Positions 10,272 to 21,768 of a DNA stretch of 64,000 nucleotides are shown piece by piece. The stretch's first letter is position 1. Every line of letters starts with the position of its first letter. Below the pieces are notes generated by a model, which worked only from the letters and a program-made list of their open reading frames with translations, ran no database searches and was not told the DNA's origin. A program made the position numbers and the translations under genes. The DNA is taken from contig JAUMIR010000001.1 of the NCBI GenBank assembly GCA_030847615.1, positions 70,507,501 through 70,571,500 of the forward strand. The letters run 5' to 3'. This stretch comes from Gambelia wislizenii (taxonomy: Eukaryota > Chordata > Lepidosauria > Squamata > Crotaphytidae).

Positions 10272-11648
10272 TAGTTACTTTTCAAATAACTAACTAGTAT
10301 ATTAGCATTTAAGGAATAACTTCACTCTGTGGCATAACTGTAACTTTTAAATTTTTAGAGTTATGGGGGATGGGCTCACTAAATGGTAAGAAGAGGACTA
10401 TCACATGGTTTAAGTGCTGGTTCGTGCTGTGCCTTCTATTGCTGCCTAATACTCTGTTATGGGTGTGCCAATGATAATGAGATAGCTGGGAGTAAAATGT
10501 GTTTTGTGCCTTGTAGCATTTAGATTTTTTTTAAAAAAGTAACTAGTCCATTTTAAGAATAAAAAAAAAATAGAGTTGCTTCAAAAAAAAACCCACAACA
10601 ACCATAAAGGCAACTATGACTTGGGAATGGTCTCAAACTGTAACTGCAATTAATTACTTTTTTAAAAAGTCACTTTTCAAGCTCTGATTATACGAGTCAC
10701 AGTTTAATTGGCAGTGAAACAGAGGTGTGTGGTGTCCTTAGTGTGTGGTGTCTCTTAGTTTATTAAAAGCATACAACCTTCTCTCTAACACAGAGTACAG
10801 AACCAGAAGGTTGATTCTGTTTGGTTTTAGGAAGTACTGTAATCTTATCAAATGACCACAGAAAACTTTAAAGTAGTATCCTCCCCTTCAAGTAAGAAGC
10901 AGATTTGGGAGGATTCGAAATCACAGTTGTGGTCAGGCTCTTTGAGTAAGAACTTTACATCTCAGAGCTTAGCATATCTTCTATTAAATATAAACAAACT
11001 ATGTCTATAGACATGTAAGTTCTCTCTCCACTCCTTAAGTTATTGTCTGGATTGGTCCTGTCCCAAGATGCCCCTAAGTCATAGTGTTGTGTTATCATAT
11101 GCAGCCATCTCAACATTCCAAAACTCTTCTGCTATCCTGATTCATTAGCCATTAATGTCGAGCCACAGCTTACTCGTGTAAGATTTTAAAAAGATTTCTA
11201 AAAGTAATTAATTGAATTTTTCTTTTTCAGCAAATTTATTAGGACCAAACCCTAGGTTTGAGGAGAACTATTGTCTCAACATTTAATTGAATTCTAGACC
11301 CAGACACAAATAAAACTTAACTGCCGATTTTCCTTAGTCCGCAGTCACCCACAGTGATGCATAGAGGAATAATAGTTAACTAGCATAGAAAGGGCTGCCT
11401 GGTTAGTCAGAGTCATGGGCTAAGACTTTGGATTCTCTTTGGGATTCTCTTTGGGATTTTTGGGACTTTTGGATTCTCTTTGGGAATCCAAAAAAAGAGA
11501 GATTTCTTTCATACCGATCAGCTAAAAAGACAAATCCAAATATCAACCATGATAAGCTTCACTCTACTACCTTCCTCCTTCAGTTTAAGCATCATTAGAC
11601 TATGGGAAACTGCCAATGAATACCAGGTATTATGGGCTATACTGTATT
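10272..11648. other. Intronic-type DNA with a small hairpin repeat
   Basis: Mostly AT-rich with no gene signal. Near 11430-11492 the phrase GGATTCTCTTTGGGA is repeated three times, and TTTGGATTC...GAATCCAAA forms a short hairpin (about 11467-11491). Nothing else recognised. Confidence 0.5.
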
Positions 11649-11766
11649 TCAGAGGAAGGAATTGGCAAAACCACCTTTGAATATTCCTTGCCTAAGAAAA
11701 CACTATGAAATTCATGGGGCTGCCATAAATGCACAGGCAATTTGATGGCACAAACACACACAAAGA
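11649..11766 (+). repeat. SINE 3' part with BovB-like tail
   Basis: Contains TTTCAGAGGAAGGAATTGGC, then CCTTGCCTAAGAAAACAC, ATGGGGCTGCCATAAATG and GACAGGCAATTTGA-like sequence ending in (CA)n. This is the body and tail of a tRNA-derived squamate SINE whose end resembles the BovB 3' end. The tRNA-like head is not visible. Confidence 0.6.
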
Positions 11767-12810
11767 CTGACATTTAAAAGCTTGGGAGAAGAACCCATTC
11801 AGAACAGTTCTTACTGTTCCAAAGCAACTAGTCCAGGAAATTTTCTTCAGAACTGTCCATGTTTTTTTGCTGCTCTAAATAGCTTTATTTTCAACTCATA
11901 TGTACTATCACTATCTATTCTTAAATCGTGTTTTATTTTACTGCACTGAGAATTACTGTCATATATATTGCTCAGTACCTCTCATTCTAAACCTTTTGGA
12001 AACATTATCAACTACAGACTAACACTGTTTCAAACACGACCCAGTTGGCTCCAGAATACAAACAGATTCATCATATTGCTCCACAGTTGTGGAAAAAAAA
12101 CAGGTTGCAAGAGGAAGTTAAAAGAGTTAGATAATCAGGGGCAATATTTGGATGATTGTTGTTGTTCTTAAAAGAGCTTACTCAGTATAACTATGGGCAA
12201 TTCAGAGAGGAGCAGCTTAGTTTACTCAAATTTATAGCACCCACTTCAGGATATAAGAACACACCTAACAAAACATCAGGATCATGAAAACTACTGGCAG
12301 TTCCTTTTATGATGCCAAAATATGGAGGTAAGCTGAAACACATCAACGGCCATTTTGCAGGATTTAGTCAGCAAATTCTGGTCCTTAATGTTATTTTGGT
12401 ACAGAACAGTCTCAAGTAGGACTTGACAAATGTTATTTTTCCTGAATTTAGCTTTCAGTATCCTGGTATTTTTGCAAAATTATAATGGAAAAAGAAACAC
12501 AGTTTTTTATTATTTGGGATCACACACTCTTTGCCCCCAACCCACATAGCTGCAGTTGGCAAAGTCTGGATGCTGTCACTTCTACTGGGCTAAGAAAGTC
12601 ATAGTGAAGGGGAGCAGAGATATTCCTCATTTTTATTTTGCTCTAGAAAATGTCCATCTACTGAATAAGGAAAAGGCAATTGTCAAGCTTTGCTCAGGCA
12701 AGCTAAGACTGTATGCATGAACAGAGAGAACACAAGTGTTTGCTTGAGAAGAGCATCTAGACATTCTGATATCATCTGTTTGGAGCGATCAACCATAATA
12801 TCAAGGTGTA
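11767..12810. other. Intronic-type DNA, nothing recognised
   Basis: AT-rich single-copy-looking sequence with no convincing exon or repeat. Confidence 0.5.
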
Positions 12811-12821
12811 TTAACTGTTTG

Positions 12822-13043
12822 GAGAGCCAGCATGGTATAGTGGTTTGAGCATTGGACTATGACTTGAAAGACTAGGGTTCAAATGCCCATTCAGCCATGG
12901 AAACCCACTGGGTGACCTTGCGCAAGTTATACCCTCTCAGCCTCAGAGGGAGGCAAAGGCAAACCCCCTCTGAACAAATCTGGCCAAGGAAACCCTGTGA
13001 CAGTGTTGCTATAAGGCAGAAATAACATGAAGGCATACAATTA
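12822..13043 (+). repeat. Sauria-type SINE (tRNA head, BovB-like tail)
   Basis: The head GAGCCAGCATGGTATAGTGG is followed by GGGTTCAAATGCC, matching tRNA-type A and B boxes. The body has the CTCAGCCTCAGAGGGAGGCA block, and the end runs GCTATAAGGCAGAAATAAC then ATGAAGGCATACAA, a decayed BovB 3' end. Flanks TTAACTGTTTG (12811-12821) and TTTACTGTTTG (13044-13054) look like a target-site duplication with one mismatch. Mobilised in trans by BovB machinery. Confidence 0.85.
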
Positions 13044-13282
13044 TTTACTGTTTGAAAATGTGCATCTCAAAATATTTTCATATTTCAGTGCTGTCAAAGT
13101 GCTAGCATCTAATGGCCAGTTTCCAACATTTGTTCTGTTTAATACAATCTGTAAACATTCAGCTGAATAAACTGGGAATGAAGTAAAAGAATCCTGATGA
13201 GGCAGATTGGATTATTTCACGTCAGGCTTTGGACAAGGGAGATCACCTTTGAAAGCTCCCTAACGTAAGTATCCTGTATACA

Positions 13283-13340
13283 AAAAAGAAAAAAGAAAAA
13301 AGAAAGAAAGAGAAAAAGAAAAGAAAAGAAAGGAAAGACC
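13283..13340 (+). repeat. Purine-only (A/G) microsatellite
   Basis: An imperfect run of AAAGAAAAAAG and AAAGAAAG units, almost purely purine on this strand, able to form triplex DNA. Likely simple-sequence expansion. Confidence 0.85.
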
Positions 13341-13500
13341 GAACTCATCACAGAATATGGCTCTAATCCTAGTCTTCATTCATCTTGCTGGCTCTGTTTT
13401 TGCAGGGAGGTTTTAAACCAGAGAAAAATCATAAAAATATGGCTCATGCACAACCTGAAGGGATGAAATCCATTCTACCACCTCATTTTGCTGCTTGTAT

Positions 13501-14186
13501 AGAGTTATAGAATCATAGAATTGCAGAGTTGGAAGAGACCACGAGGGCCATCCAGTCCAACCCCCTTGCCACGTAGGAAATCTTGATCAAAGCATCCCCG
13601 ACAGATGGCCATCCAGCCTCTGTTTAAAGACCTCCAAGGAAGGAGACCCCACCACACTCCAAGGGAGCGTGTTCCACTGCTGAACAGCTCTTACTGTCAA
13701 AAAGTTCCTCCTAATGTTGAGGTGGAATCTCTGTTCCTGGAGCTTGCATCCATTGCTCTGTGTTCCAGTCTCTGGAGCAGCAGAAAACAAGCCTGCTCCA
13801 TCCTCAGCATGACATCCCCTCAAATACTTAAACAGGGCTATCATATCGCCTCTTAACCGTCTTTTTTCCAGGTTAAACATACCCAGTTCCCTAAGTCTCT
13901 CCTCATAAGGCATCGTTTCCAGACCTTTCACCATTTTAGTTGCCCTTCTCTGGACACGCTCCAATTTGTCAATATCCTTTTTTAATCGTGGTGCCCAGAA
14001 CTGGACACAGTATTCTAAGTGAGGTCTGACCAAGGCAGAATAGAGTGGCACTATTACTTCCCTTGATCTAGACACTATACTTCTATTGATACAGCCCAAA
14101 ATCACATTGGCCTTTTTAGCTGCCGCATCACACTGTTGGCTCATGTTCAACTTGTGGTCTACTAGGACTCCTAGTTCTTTTAAAGG
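13501..14186 (-). pseudogene. CR1 LINE, C-terminal ORF2 part and 3' tail
   Basis: The minus strand reads [60 protein letters not shown] and ends ...[19 protein letters not shown], the classic CR1 reverse-transcriptase C-terminus, uninterrupted for about 195 codons. The left edge has the CR1 tail (TTATAGAATCATAGAATT, degenerate ATTCTATG octamers). It is heavily 5'-truncated and ends where a MITE begins, so the first residues of the long open frame (to 14225) come from that MITE, not CR1. Relatively young, because the frame is intact. Confidence 0.92.
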
Positions 14187-14341
14187 TGGGCAAATGGCAG
14201 CCTTCCAGATGCTATCTAATTGCAACTCCTGTCACACTTAGCCAACATAACCAATGGTGAAGAATGACATAAGTTGCAGGCCAACACCAGGAGGGCTACA
14301 GACCATCTCTAAATTAAAGGGCACTTTGCCCACTCCTGAGT
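14187..14341. mobile_element. hAT-like hairpin MITE
   Basis: Ends GTGGGCAAATGG and TTTGCCCACTC are inverted. The inner arms, CCAGATGCTATCTAATTGCA and CATAAGTTGCAGGCCAACAC, also pair. The same fold appears at 19066-19196 and 26688-26822. This belongs to a common squamate family of short hairpin elements; the hAT assignment is inferred from the ends. Confidence 0.6.
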
Positions 14342-14380
14342 TAAGAAACAAATAGGCACAATCAGGTTGGAGAATCCAGA

Positions 14381-14943
14381 GTGTTGTCTAGATATTGAAA
14401 ATACTCCTCATAGAATTTGCTGGGAATACCTTTTGTCCCAACAAGATCCCGTGGCAATTCACCTTATTCAGAAGGAGAGGTGTGAAAAACTCCATTTACT
14501 GCTCGGGAAAAGCCTTCACAGCTTTTCCTGTATTTTTAAAAATAAAACAAGGAAATGTGCATTAGCACCCGTTAAGAGAACTGATTCAATTTGCTGCGCA
14601 GTCTAAGAGAAGGTGGAGGCAAGGCAATGCCCAGAAGTGCCCTGTTGGATTAGTGATCGTGTGGGTTTTTTTGCTCCGCCAATCGCCCAAATAATTTTTT
14701 TAGCAGAAGGTCGCACTTGTACACCTCTGCTTTAATATTTTTTTTAAATACTGTGCAGTGGTATCAGTGTTTATCGCTCTCATTTATGACCACCATCTTG
14801 ATTTGCGGGCGTCTGAACTTCAAACTGTGGATAGCTACTCAGTATATTGTTTTTGCAAAACATCATGGAGACAAAAGAATGCAGCTGTGAATTGGCAATA
14901 ATGTGCAGGAATGAGTATTATTTCCTCTTGTGTAGTTGAGCCC
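14381..14943. mobile_element. TIR element, copy 1 of a two-copy family
   Basis: Shares blocks in order with 33942-34573: TGTCTAGAT...GAAAATACTCCTCATAG at the left, AAGGTCGCACTTGTACACCT and ACCACCATCTTGATTTG internally, and TATTTCCTCTTGTGTAG at the right. The ends are inverted (TGTCTAGA against TGTGTAG/CTAGACA). No transposase is present. Probably a non-autonomous DNA transposon. Confidence 0.65.
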
Positions 14944-15393
14944 CGACTAACGTTGCTCCTTGCTTTGCTGGTGGCAGTGGCCTCAATCATGGGAAGCAGG
15001 AGCGGTAAATAAAGGTAGGATTGAGAACTTCCTTGCCCACTGGCTACCCTATACCTATTCACCTACTAGCTGATACCTAATTCTCTCTTTGTCAAGATCC
15101 AAGAATGTCAGAGATAGAGACTACTGGGAACTGATTTATGGAAGGAGCACGGCCTCTTAGACAAGAGGATAAACGCAGGGCTAATGTGTTTCCTAAATGT
15201 TTTCAGAAGGGGATTTTTCAGAAGCTGCTCAGTTAGAAAAAATAGTCAGGGCCTTATCATAAGCATTTATTTTAAGCAAAGCTTAGAAAACTAATTGTAC
15301 TTCATTTCCCACAATCCCCTAGCCATTAGTCATGCTGGCTGGAGAGTTCTGGGAGACACAGCCAAAAAAGTGACTCCCACCCATCCACCACAA
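14944..15393. other. Intronic-type DNA, nothing recognised
   Basis: No convincing exon or repeat; moderately AT-rich. Confidence 0.45.
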
Positions 15394-15607
15394 TAAACTG
15401 TGGATACCGAAAATTGTGGATAATAGCAAACGCCATTGAAAATAATAGGACTTCTCGTTTAAAACACCAGAGTTGCCTTGGAGGACCCAGAAAATGGCTA
15501 GAGAGGACACATTTTCTAGGAACACTCTATGGTAGGTATGCTGTTTTGTGTCCCGTGGATAATTGAATGAATGGATAATGAATCAGTGGATACGGGGGTC
15601 GAACTGT
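15394..15607. mobile_element. Tigger-like MITE fragment
   Basis: The right end, read in reverse, is CAGTTCGACCCCCGTATCC next to a TA. Inside are GTGGATACC and GTGGATAAT motifs and a block GACCCAGAAAATGGCTAGAG that recurs in decayed form at 61008-61030. The left end is missing. It abuts a mariner fragment, whose own end (ATTGTAA) is cut exactly at the TA, consistent with insertion into mariner. Confidence 0.6.
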
Positions 15608-15608
15608 A

Positions 15609-16012
15609 TTACAATTCTAATGCTTGTCCCCTTCAATATACAACCCATTCACACTCACACACCAATGCAATCTTGTTTTCCACTGGTCGAAGGCATGGAG
15701 CAGACCAGTTTCTGTCAGCTGTTTCAACACGTCAGCCATTTTCTTCTTTACTGCATCAGTTGACACAAAATGTGTTCCTTTAAGCACCAATTTCACTTTA
15801 GGGAAAAGGAAAAAGTCGCATGGTTCCAAATCTGGCGAACATGGAGGATATTGAAGTGTAGTAATGTGTTTGTTGGCCAAAAACTGCTTCACAAAAAGTG
15901 CTGTGTGAGCAGGCGCATTGTCTTGATGAAGAATGAAACCATCTCCCCACAGGTCTGGCCTTTTTTTCTGACTCGTTCTCTCAGCTTTTTCAAAACTTCC
16001 TTATAATACCTG
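15609..16012 (-). pseudogene. Mariner transposase, C-terminal third (fragment)
   Basis: The minus strand reads KQFLANKHITTLQYPPCSPD, then LEPCDFFLFPKVKLVLKG and on to LLHAFDQWKTRLHWCVSVNG, the end of a mariner transposase with the third catalytic aspartate (SPDLEPCDFF) retained. The same sequence is at 30730-31000 in the longer copy. Upstream of about 16012 similarity stops. Terminal repeats are absent, so it is a dead fragment. Confidence 0.85.
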
Positions 16013-16102
16013 GCTGGCAGGCACATGGTCCTGATGGCAGCTTCCATGGTTCCCTTTCAGTATTTAAAGGAGACAGTCATACACAACTATATAAACCATG
16101 TA

Positions 16103-16728
16103 CAGTTGCCCCTCCACATTTGCGAACTCAGCATTCGTGGTTTTGGATATTCGCGGTTCTGGGTGGCCCCCCCCCGCCCTCCCAAAACTGCGACACGAGG
16201 CCTCCGGAGGCCCCATGAAGGCCCTGGGAGGGAGGGGGAGGGCCGGGGAGGCCTCTACGGAGCATGTGAAGGCTCCGGGCTCTGGGTGGGAGGGGGAGGG
16301 CTGGGGAGGCCTCCACGGAGCCTTCGAAGGCTCTGTGAAGGCCCTGGGAGGGAGGGGGAGGGCTGGGGAGGGCCAGGGAGGCCTCCACGGAGCCTTGGGG
16401 GGAGAGAGGAGGGCCAAGGAGGCATCCACGGAGCCTTCGAAGGCTCCGTGAAGGCCCTGGGAGGGAGGGGGAGGGCCGGGGAGGCCTCCACGGAGCCTTG
16501 GGGGGAGGGGGAGGGCCAGGGAGGCATCCACGGGGCCTCGGGAGGGTCTCCTGAGACCCCGTGAAGGCCTAGGAAGAGACTGGGGAGTCTGGAGAAAGTG
16601 ACTATGGGGCCTCCGGAGGCCCCATGGTTGCTTTGGCGGGGGAGGGGGAGGGCAATCATTATTCGCAGATTTTTCACATTCGCAGTGGTCTGGGGAACCT
16701 AACCCCCGCGAATGTGAAGGGACGATTG
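16103..16728. mobile_element. Tigger-like MITE carrying a GC-rich minisatellite
   Basis: Left end CAGTTGCCCCTCCACATTTG after TA; right end GCGAATGTGAAGGGACGATTG before TA is its inverse. Between about 16190 and 16640 the element is filled with a GC-rich tandem array. Long open frames across this segment in several frames are by-products of the GC-rich repeat and are not genes. Confidence 0.8.
16190..16640 (+). repeat. GC-rich minisatellite, units about 75-85 bp
   Basis: Units contain GGCCCTGGGAGGGAGGGGG, AGGGC(C/T)GGGGAGGCCTC and CACGGAGCCTTCGAAGG in varying order, about five copies. The runs of three to five Gs could form G-quadruplexes. A perfect 24-bp palindrome centred on TTCGAA lies at 16427-16450. 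Base composition (well above 65 percent GC by eye) contrasts sharply with the AT-rich surroundings. Confidence 0.85.
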
Positions 16729-16729
16729 T

Positions 16730-18836
16730 AGTTTGGCCCTGCAACCTGTATGTGTTTGCTATGGAGCAGAACTGTTATACTCAAGTTGCTCCAGTAGAGG
16801 GAGCTTCAGCTTCAGCCAGAGCAGACTAATCTTGTAGGGATTCTCACATTAAAAAAACAACAAAGAACAAACAGATCAAGCCCCCAGCCTTTCATTATTA
16901 ATAAATCTGTTTAAAAGAAGGCATTATCAAACAGATTCTTTGCATGATCAATTACCAAAGCAGGTTAGAGGCAGAAGGGTAGAAAACATACAGGTATCAT
17001 GTTCTGCTGCCAGACAGGTCAGAACAAGCTGGAGAATCTATTACAATAGAAAAGCATGGCTATTCAGCCCTCCAGTTCTTGTGCAGAATCTTTACAACAA
17101 CATAAGCCAACTTCAGGACAACCAGCCACTCCTTTAGGCATTACTCTAGGGCATCTCACACACAGTTTTAGAAAAGTACATGACACAGTTTCACAAAACA
17201 TCTAAGTGCTTCAAACACCATACTGAGTAAAATTGACTCTTCACCAAGTATCTGTATTCCTTAGCAACTCTACCATTAAAACTCAAAAATTCACATATTA
17301 CACTGTAAACACCAACTGGGCCTGACAGTGTTTTACAGACTTTTATATTTTATTATACTGCTGCCTAATTAGTTAACACACATAAAAGGTCCTGTCTTAT
17401 TGGGAGAGAATTTCCAAAAATCCAATGTACACCTTGTTAAAGTATGTATACATTTTAGGTATACAGGAAATGTCCTGAAAGAAAAAGGAGAGCAAAGGAA
17501 GCTCAACTTGTAGATGTAAGAAGAGGGGGAGGGGAAAAACCATTCCTCCTTACATGGAAACTTCTGACCTCAAGGGTACTTTAAGGCATCCCAGGGAAAA
17601 ACAGCTACACTTTCCCCAATTGCAGAGAAAACACATCTCAAACAAGGGCAGCATTTTCAATGTTAAATGTATTTTGAATGTATTAAAGCATTTGCATTTA
17701 GTAGTAATTATAATCTCCCAGTACCAAAAAGACTATGAAAAAACATCAAGTGGGGAATAAAGAAAGCAATCCAAGGGGGAAGGCAAGGTGCATCCTCATG
17801 GACAGTACATGGATTAATATGAGCTATCTCCACTGCCTAGAAATGAGACAGGAACCAGTGCAGGCTAACCACTCCACACCTTTGGATCAAAGTACTGTAA
17901 TCAGAAGTACTTTTCCTGATGTACAAATTAGGGATGCTGTTTGGGTGTCTGCTGATTTCAGACTTAGTCCTCAAAGGACAGAACTTGATCACTCCAGCAA
18001 CTAACCAGTTAGCAGGCATCCAGCCAATAGTGTGCAGAGGAGTGAACCTACCTCAACTGACCTTTCTGCAGAAATATTAAGCACAAGCTAGCCCATTTGG
18101 AGGGAAGAGGTAACCGTTATTGAGCTGTAGGTATTTAAGTGATACTGTTGATGAAGTATGTCCCTAGAATGACCATCTCTCCCAGCTGAGTTCCTCAGTT
18201 ACCATGAATTTTACTCCTTTGGTTGTTTTAACACAACCTCAGTTTCTCCTGCTTCCTCAATTGAGAAGTCTGAACCTTAAGCAGTGTCTGCAAACACAAC
18301 CCAGGCCACGCCTACATGCATGCCTGCAGGCCACCAGGTGTGGCTAGGAATGGCACAAGCTACACACTAAACACACCTTTGATGTGGAGCTGAAAGTACG
18401 TAGCTGGAGGGCATGAACAGCACGCCGCCTGCCGCCATGCTGACTTTATACACAGGAATGCAGGCTGAAACCACAGGCCAAGAAAGGCAAACACACTGCA
18501 TTCCACGCCAGGCAGAGAACAAAAACAAGCAGCCAAGCCCACGTGTCCCCCATCTTGCCTTCATACATGCCAGATACAGACCTCCACTGCTGTCTCAACC
18601 ATGAACCCAGATGGGGAATAATACTACAGCCATCAACATGTCTACGCAGCAACAGAAATAGGATGAAGTGGGAGTAATACCAAGAAATAAGGCAATCTGT
18701 GGATACACAAAAACAGAAAAACCAGTTGGATAGCAGCAGACTATTTTGAACTAAGAACAGAAATCACTTCCTCTTTTTGCTTAAAACCCAGCTTGCAAGT
18801 TTGTACAAAGCTCAGTTAACAGAAGCAAGTTAGAAT
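16730..18836. other. Intronic-type DNA, nothing firm
   Basis: AT-rich with scattered short open frames. On the minus strand a donor-like GAG|GTAGGT near 18055 follows a TTTCTGCAG acceptor-like site, but the enclosed piece is only 14-36 bases. No repeat family recognised. Confidence 0.4.
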
Positions 18837-18837
18837 A

Positions 18838-18996
18838 ATAGAATCACAGAGTTGGAAGAGACCACAAGGGACATCTAGTCCAACCCCCTGTACCCTGCAG
18901 GAATACATAATGAAAGCACTTGTGACAGATGGCCATCTGGCCTCTGTTTAAAAATCTCCAAAGAAAGAGACTCCACCACACTGCGAGGCACTGCAA
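18838..18996 (-). mobile_element. CR1 LINE 3' end fragment
   Basis: AATCACAGAGTTGGAAGAGA, then CATCTAGTCCAACCCCCTG and TCCAAAGAAAGAGACTCCAC match the CR1 3' end in reverse orientation. About 160 bp, strongly 5'-truncated. Confidence 0.88.
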
Positions 18997-19065
18997 ATTA
19001 AAAGGTTCTGTTCTACATAAGCCACAAGAACATATAACGTCACACAACTGCCCTTTTAACGCAGT

Positions 19066-19196
19066 GGAACCACAGAATAATGATATCCTCCAGATGCTGT
19101 TGGAGTATGAAGTCCCAGCATACCCAGTGATGAGGAATTATGGGAGTTGCAGTCCAGCAACATCTGGAGGACCACACTGTTTTCACCTCTGCTTTA
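19066..19196. mobile_element. hAT-like hairpin MITE
   Basis: The arms CCTCCAGATGCTGTTGGA and TCCAGCAACATCTGGAGG pair, around GGGAGTTGCAGTCC. Same family as 14187-14341 and 26688-26822. Confidence 0.65.
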
Positions 19197-21716
19197 ATAT
19201 TTGGTTCTAAAGAACTATGGTGTTCTCTTTTTCCATCAAGTTGTCAACCTCATCATGGATACACATCCTTCTTTCCTCAACTCTGCCCCAAAACCCTCTC
19301 ACACAGATATACTACCCCAAATCAGCAAAGACTGAACTGGCTCCTGATCTGCTGATTTCTCTCTCATAGATACTTATATGTAATACCATAAGGAAGCCTC
19401 AAGAAATCAAAGCAAATGTCTAAAGTGCCTAGTAAGTTTCATGTAAAGGATCCATTCTCTCGTCACAGAGATGCTGTGAAAACAAGCAATATGACTATGA
19501 ATCCACTTGCATTTTTTATACTCACTGCTATGAATTACCTCATATAATAAATAGTAGGTAAAGTGGATAATACAAAACAGTAACCTTTATAGCAACATCA
19601 AAAATAAATGGGTACTGGTTTTTGCCCAGAACAAGCAACTGTTGGTAGTATACAGGATTAATGTGAGTGGTCTGCACTAATAATATAGAATTAAAAAATT
19701 GAAACAGGAGAACCTTTATGTCAAGAAAAACTGCTGCCAGCAACCCCGACAAGCCCAGGACAAGCTGAACAGCAGGCCTTCCCTCTTAATTATCCCATGT
19801 ACATTCAGACAATCTTGCTGGTTTCAAAGTGAAAATGAAAATCACATTCACTCAGGATTAAGTTGCAATGGTCCTACCTAGAGAATTCATGTTCTATTTA
19901 AAACAGCAGGCTCAAATCAGAATGCCAAAACCTGAGACTGAGAAGCAGGCCGGACCTTGGGCTATCATGAGATAAAGAAAAACAGTTCAGACTTTGCTTC
20001 CTGCATGTTATGCTGCAGCTGTTTAACACACTTCAACAATCACATATTCTTTGCCTCCACATGAAAGTTCAAGGTGGAGTGGAGTGCACCCCTGAAAAAT
20101 GGTACAAGAGTTTCTACCATAGTTTTAATTAACATTCAAGGAGAAACAAATCTGGAAAATGGGCAAGAAAATGACCCCTTCCTACTTGTACCAAGATCGA
20201 CAGCCACAAGGCTAAGACAGACTGCCAGGTGGCTACAGTTGCACCTTAATCAAGAAATACACAACATAAATCCCATTCTCCGCAATTACATTAAATGTGT
20301 TTTCCTCATCTCCAATCACATGCCCATGAAGAAAAGCTATTTGGCTTCACAAAAATGGAGGAAGTCTTTCTACCAGCAACCCACCCCCTCTCCAGCTGCT
20401 CCCAGATTCCTTGAAAGTCTGCAGCAGCACTGTCTATGGAGGCTGCAATTCTCCCAGCATTCAGATAATCAGAAAGCAGCAAGCAGGCAGGCAAAGGAGG
20501 TGCCTCTGCAGCTTACCAGCTCCCACCCACACATATTATTTGTATATTTTACAGCATCTCAGGGCATAGCCCTCATCCTGCCACTGGTGGGCGGGCAGAG
20601 CAGAGGAAAGGGGCCCTTTATAATTGTAGTGTTGCAATCTGCCAGCTTGGCCAGGCAGCCTGTTCCTGCCTGCATGTATTAAATACCTTATAACTGATTA
20701 CATCCCCACGGGGCATGATTAGCAGTCTCCAGAGAACAAAGTCTACTTTCATAAGAATAAGAAGAGACACGTACTGCTAACTTACTATATACAGCTGGGC
20801 AAGGAGAATAAGACAAGAAGACCTAAGTTCCATTGTATATGTCCATCACCTTTCTTAGCCCTTTCCATCACCACCCCTCCAAAATTGTTCCCAGTACCTC
20901 TAAAAAATTTCCATACAAGAACTAACCAGCAACAAACTGAGCAGTATTATGACAGAAAATAATTTGACTTCCATTAAAAAAAAACCCAAGTCATTATAAT
21001 AGCATATACACAGAGATGCTACTAGACAAATGCTATCCCTTGAAATAGACAGATCATAGCTCTATGATGAAGACAAGGTCATTTTTCTTCCAGACAGAAA
21101 GCCATGACTATAGAATTGGATTTTGGGGGAGGAGGTAATTTCCAACAGCAGCATAAAACACCCAGCAGGAGGAGAGAGAGAGTTAGAAATCAAACGCCAT
21201 GCCTTGCATGCCAAAGAATTCTAAATAAACAGAATAAGAAGCTTGGTTAACTCATTAGGCTAACCTTGGGGCAGGTAACAGGCAGTAGAATATAGCTCTA
21301 TTCCAGTCCATAGTGCCTTTCTTTTCTTTCTTTTTAAAATTACTAGCCCTCAGGGTTATTTTGGAAAACTAAAAGGGAGACTCGGAATTTTATATATCAA
21401 AAACATTGAAATCGCTGCCCTCCCTTCCATTTTTTTCCTAAAAGCAAAATATGACACATTAAAATGCTGCATTCATGAAAACTGCAGATGAAGTCAGAAG
21501 GAACACCTGTATTCAAAGAACAATACTTTCAGGCATGGCTTTTAAACAGCATGATATTTTCTGGATGGATGCTGAACATTTGTTATGTAGATTTCATAAA
21601 AGAAACTGAAGAAATCTCTGATATAGAAAGAAACCAAAGGTAATTTGTCCCAGTTTTCTCTTAAAGCACAGGACCAGCTACTTACAGAGTAATATCCACA
21701 ATCCTTAACCAAATGT
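19197..21716. other. Intronic-type DNA; long but doubtful open frame at 20074-20682
   Basis: Mostly AT-rich. A 202-codon plus-strand open frame (20074-20682) has low-complexity, non-conserved-looking composition and no splice or start context, so I do not call it. A somewhat GC-richer patch (20380-20660) contains TATAAAGG on the minus strand. No repeat recognised. Confidence 0.4.
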
Positions 21717-21719
21717 CTC

Positions 21720-21766
<47 letters not shown>

Positions 21767-21768
21767 AA
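21720..21768 (+). repeat. (GAAA)n microsatellite
   Basis: About twelve GAAA units, nearly perfect, so probably polymorphic. On the minus strand it is a (TTTC)n pyrimidine tract ending in GAG next to a possible 31-nt exon. Confidence 0.95.

Noticed and set aside
12822..12900. tRNA-like A and B boxes
   Set aside because: They belong to a SINE, not to a functional tRNA; no cloverleaf can be completed.
16025..16744. Several long overlapping open frames (up to 226 codons) on both strands
   Set aside because: They lie in the GC-rich minisatellite of a MITE; few stops are expected there, and the peptides are Pro/Gly/Ser/Arg-rich repeats.
19410..19490. HLCDERMDPLHETY after TTGTTTTCACAG on the minus strand
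   Set aside because: Good acceptor, but the frame stops after 14 codons without a donor; no sign of a terminal exon.
20074..20682. 202-codon plus-strand open frame
   Set aside because: Composition is not protein-like, there are no domain motifs, no splice or promoter context, and no partner exons; fits chance.
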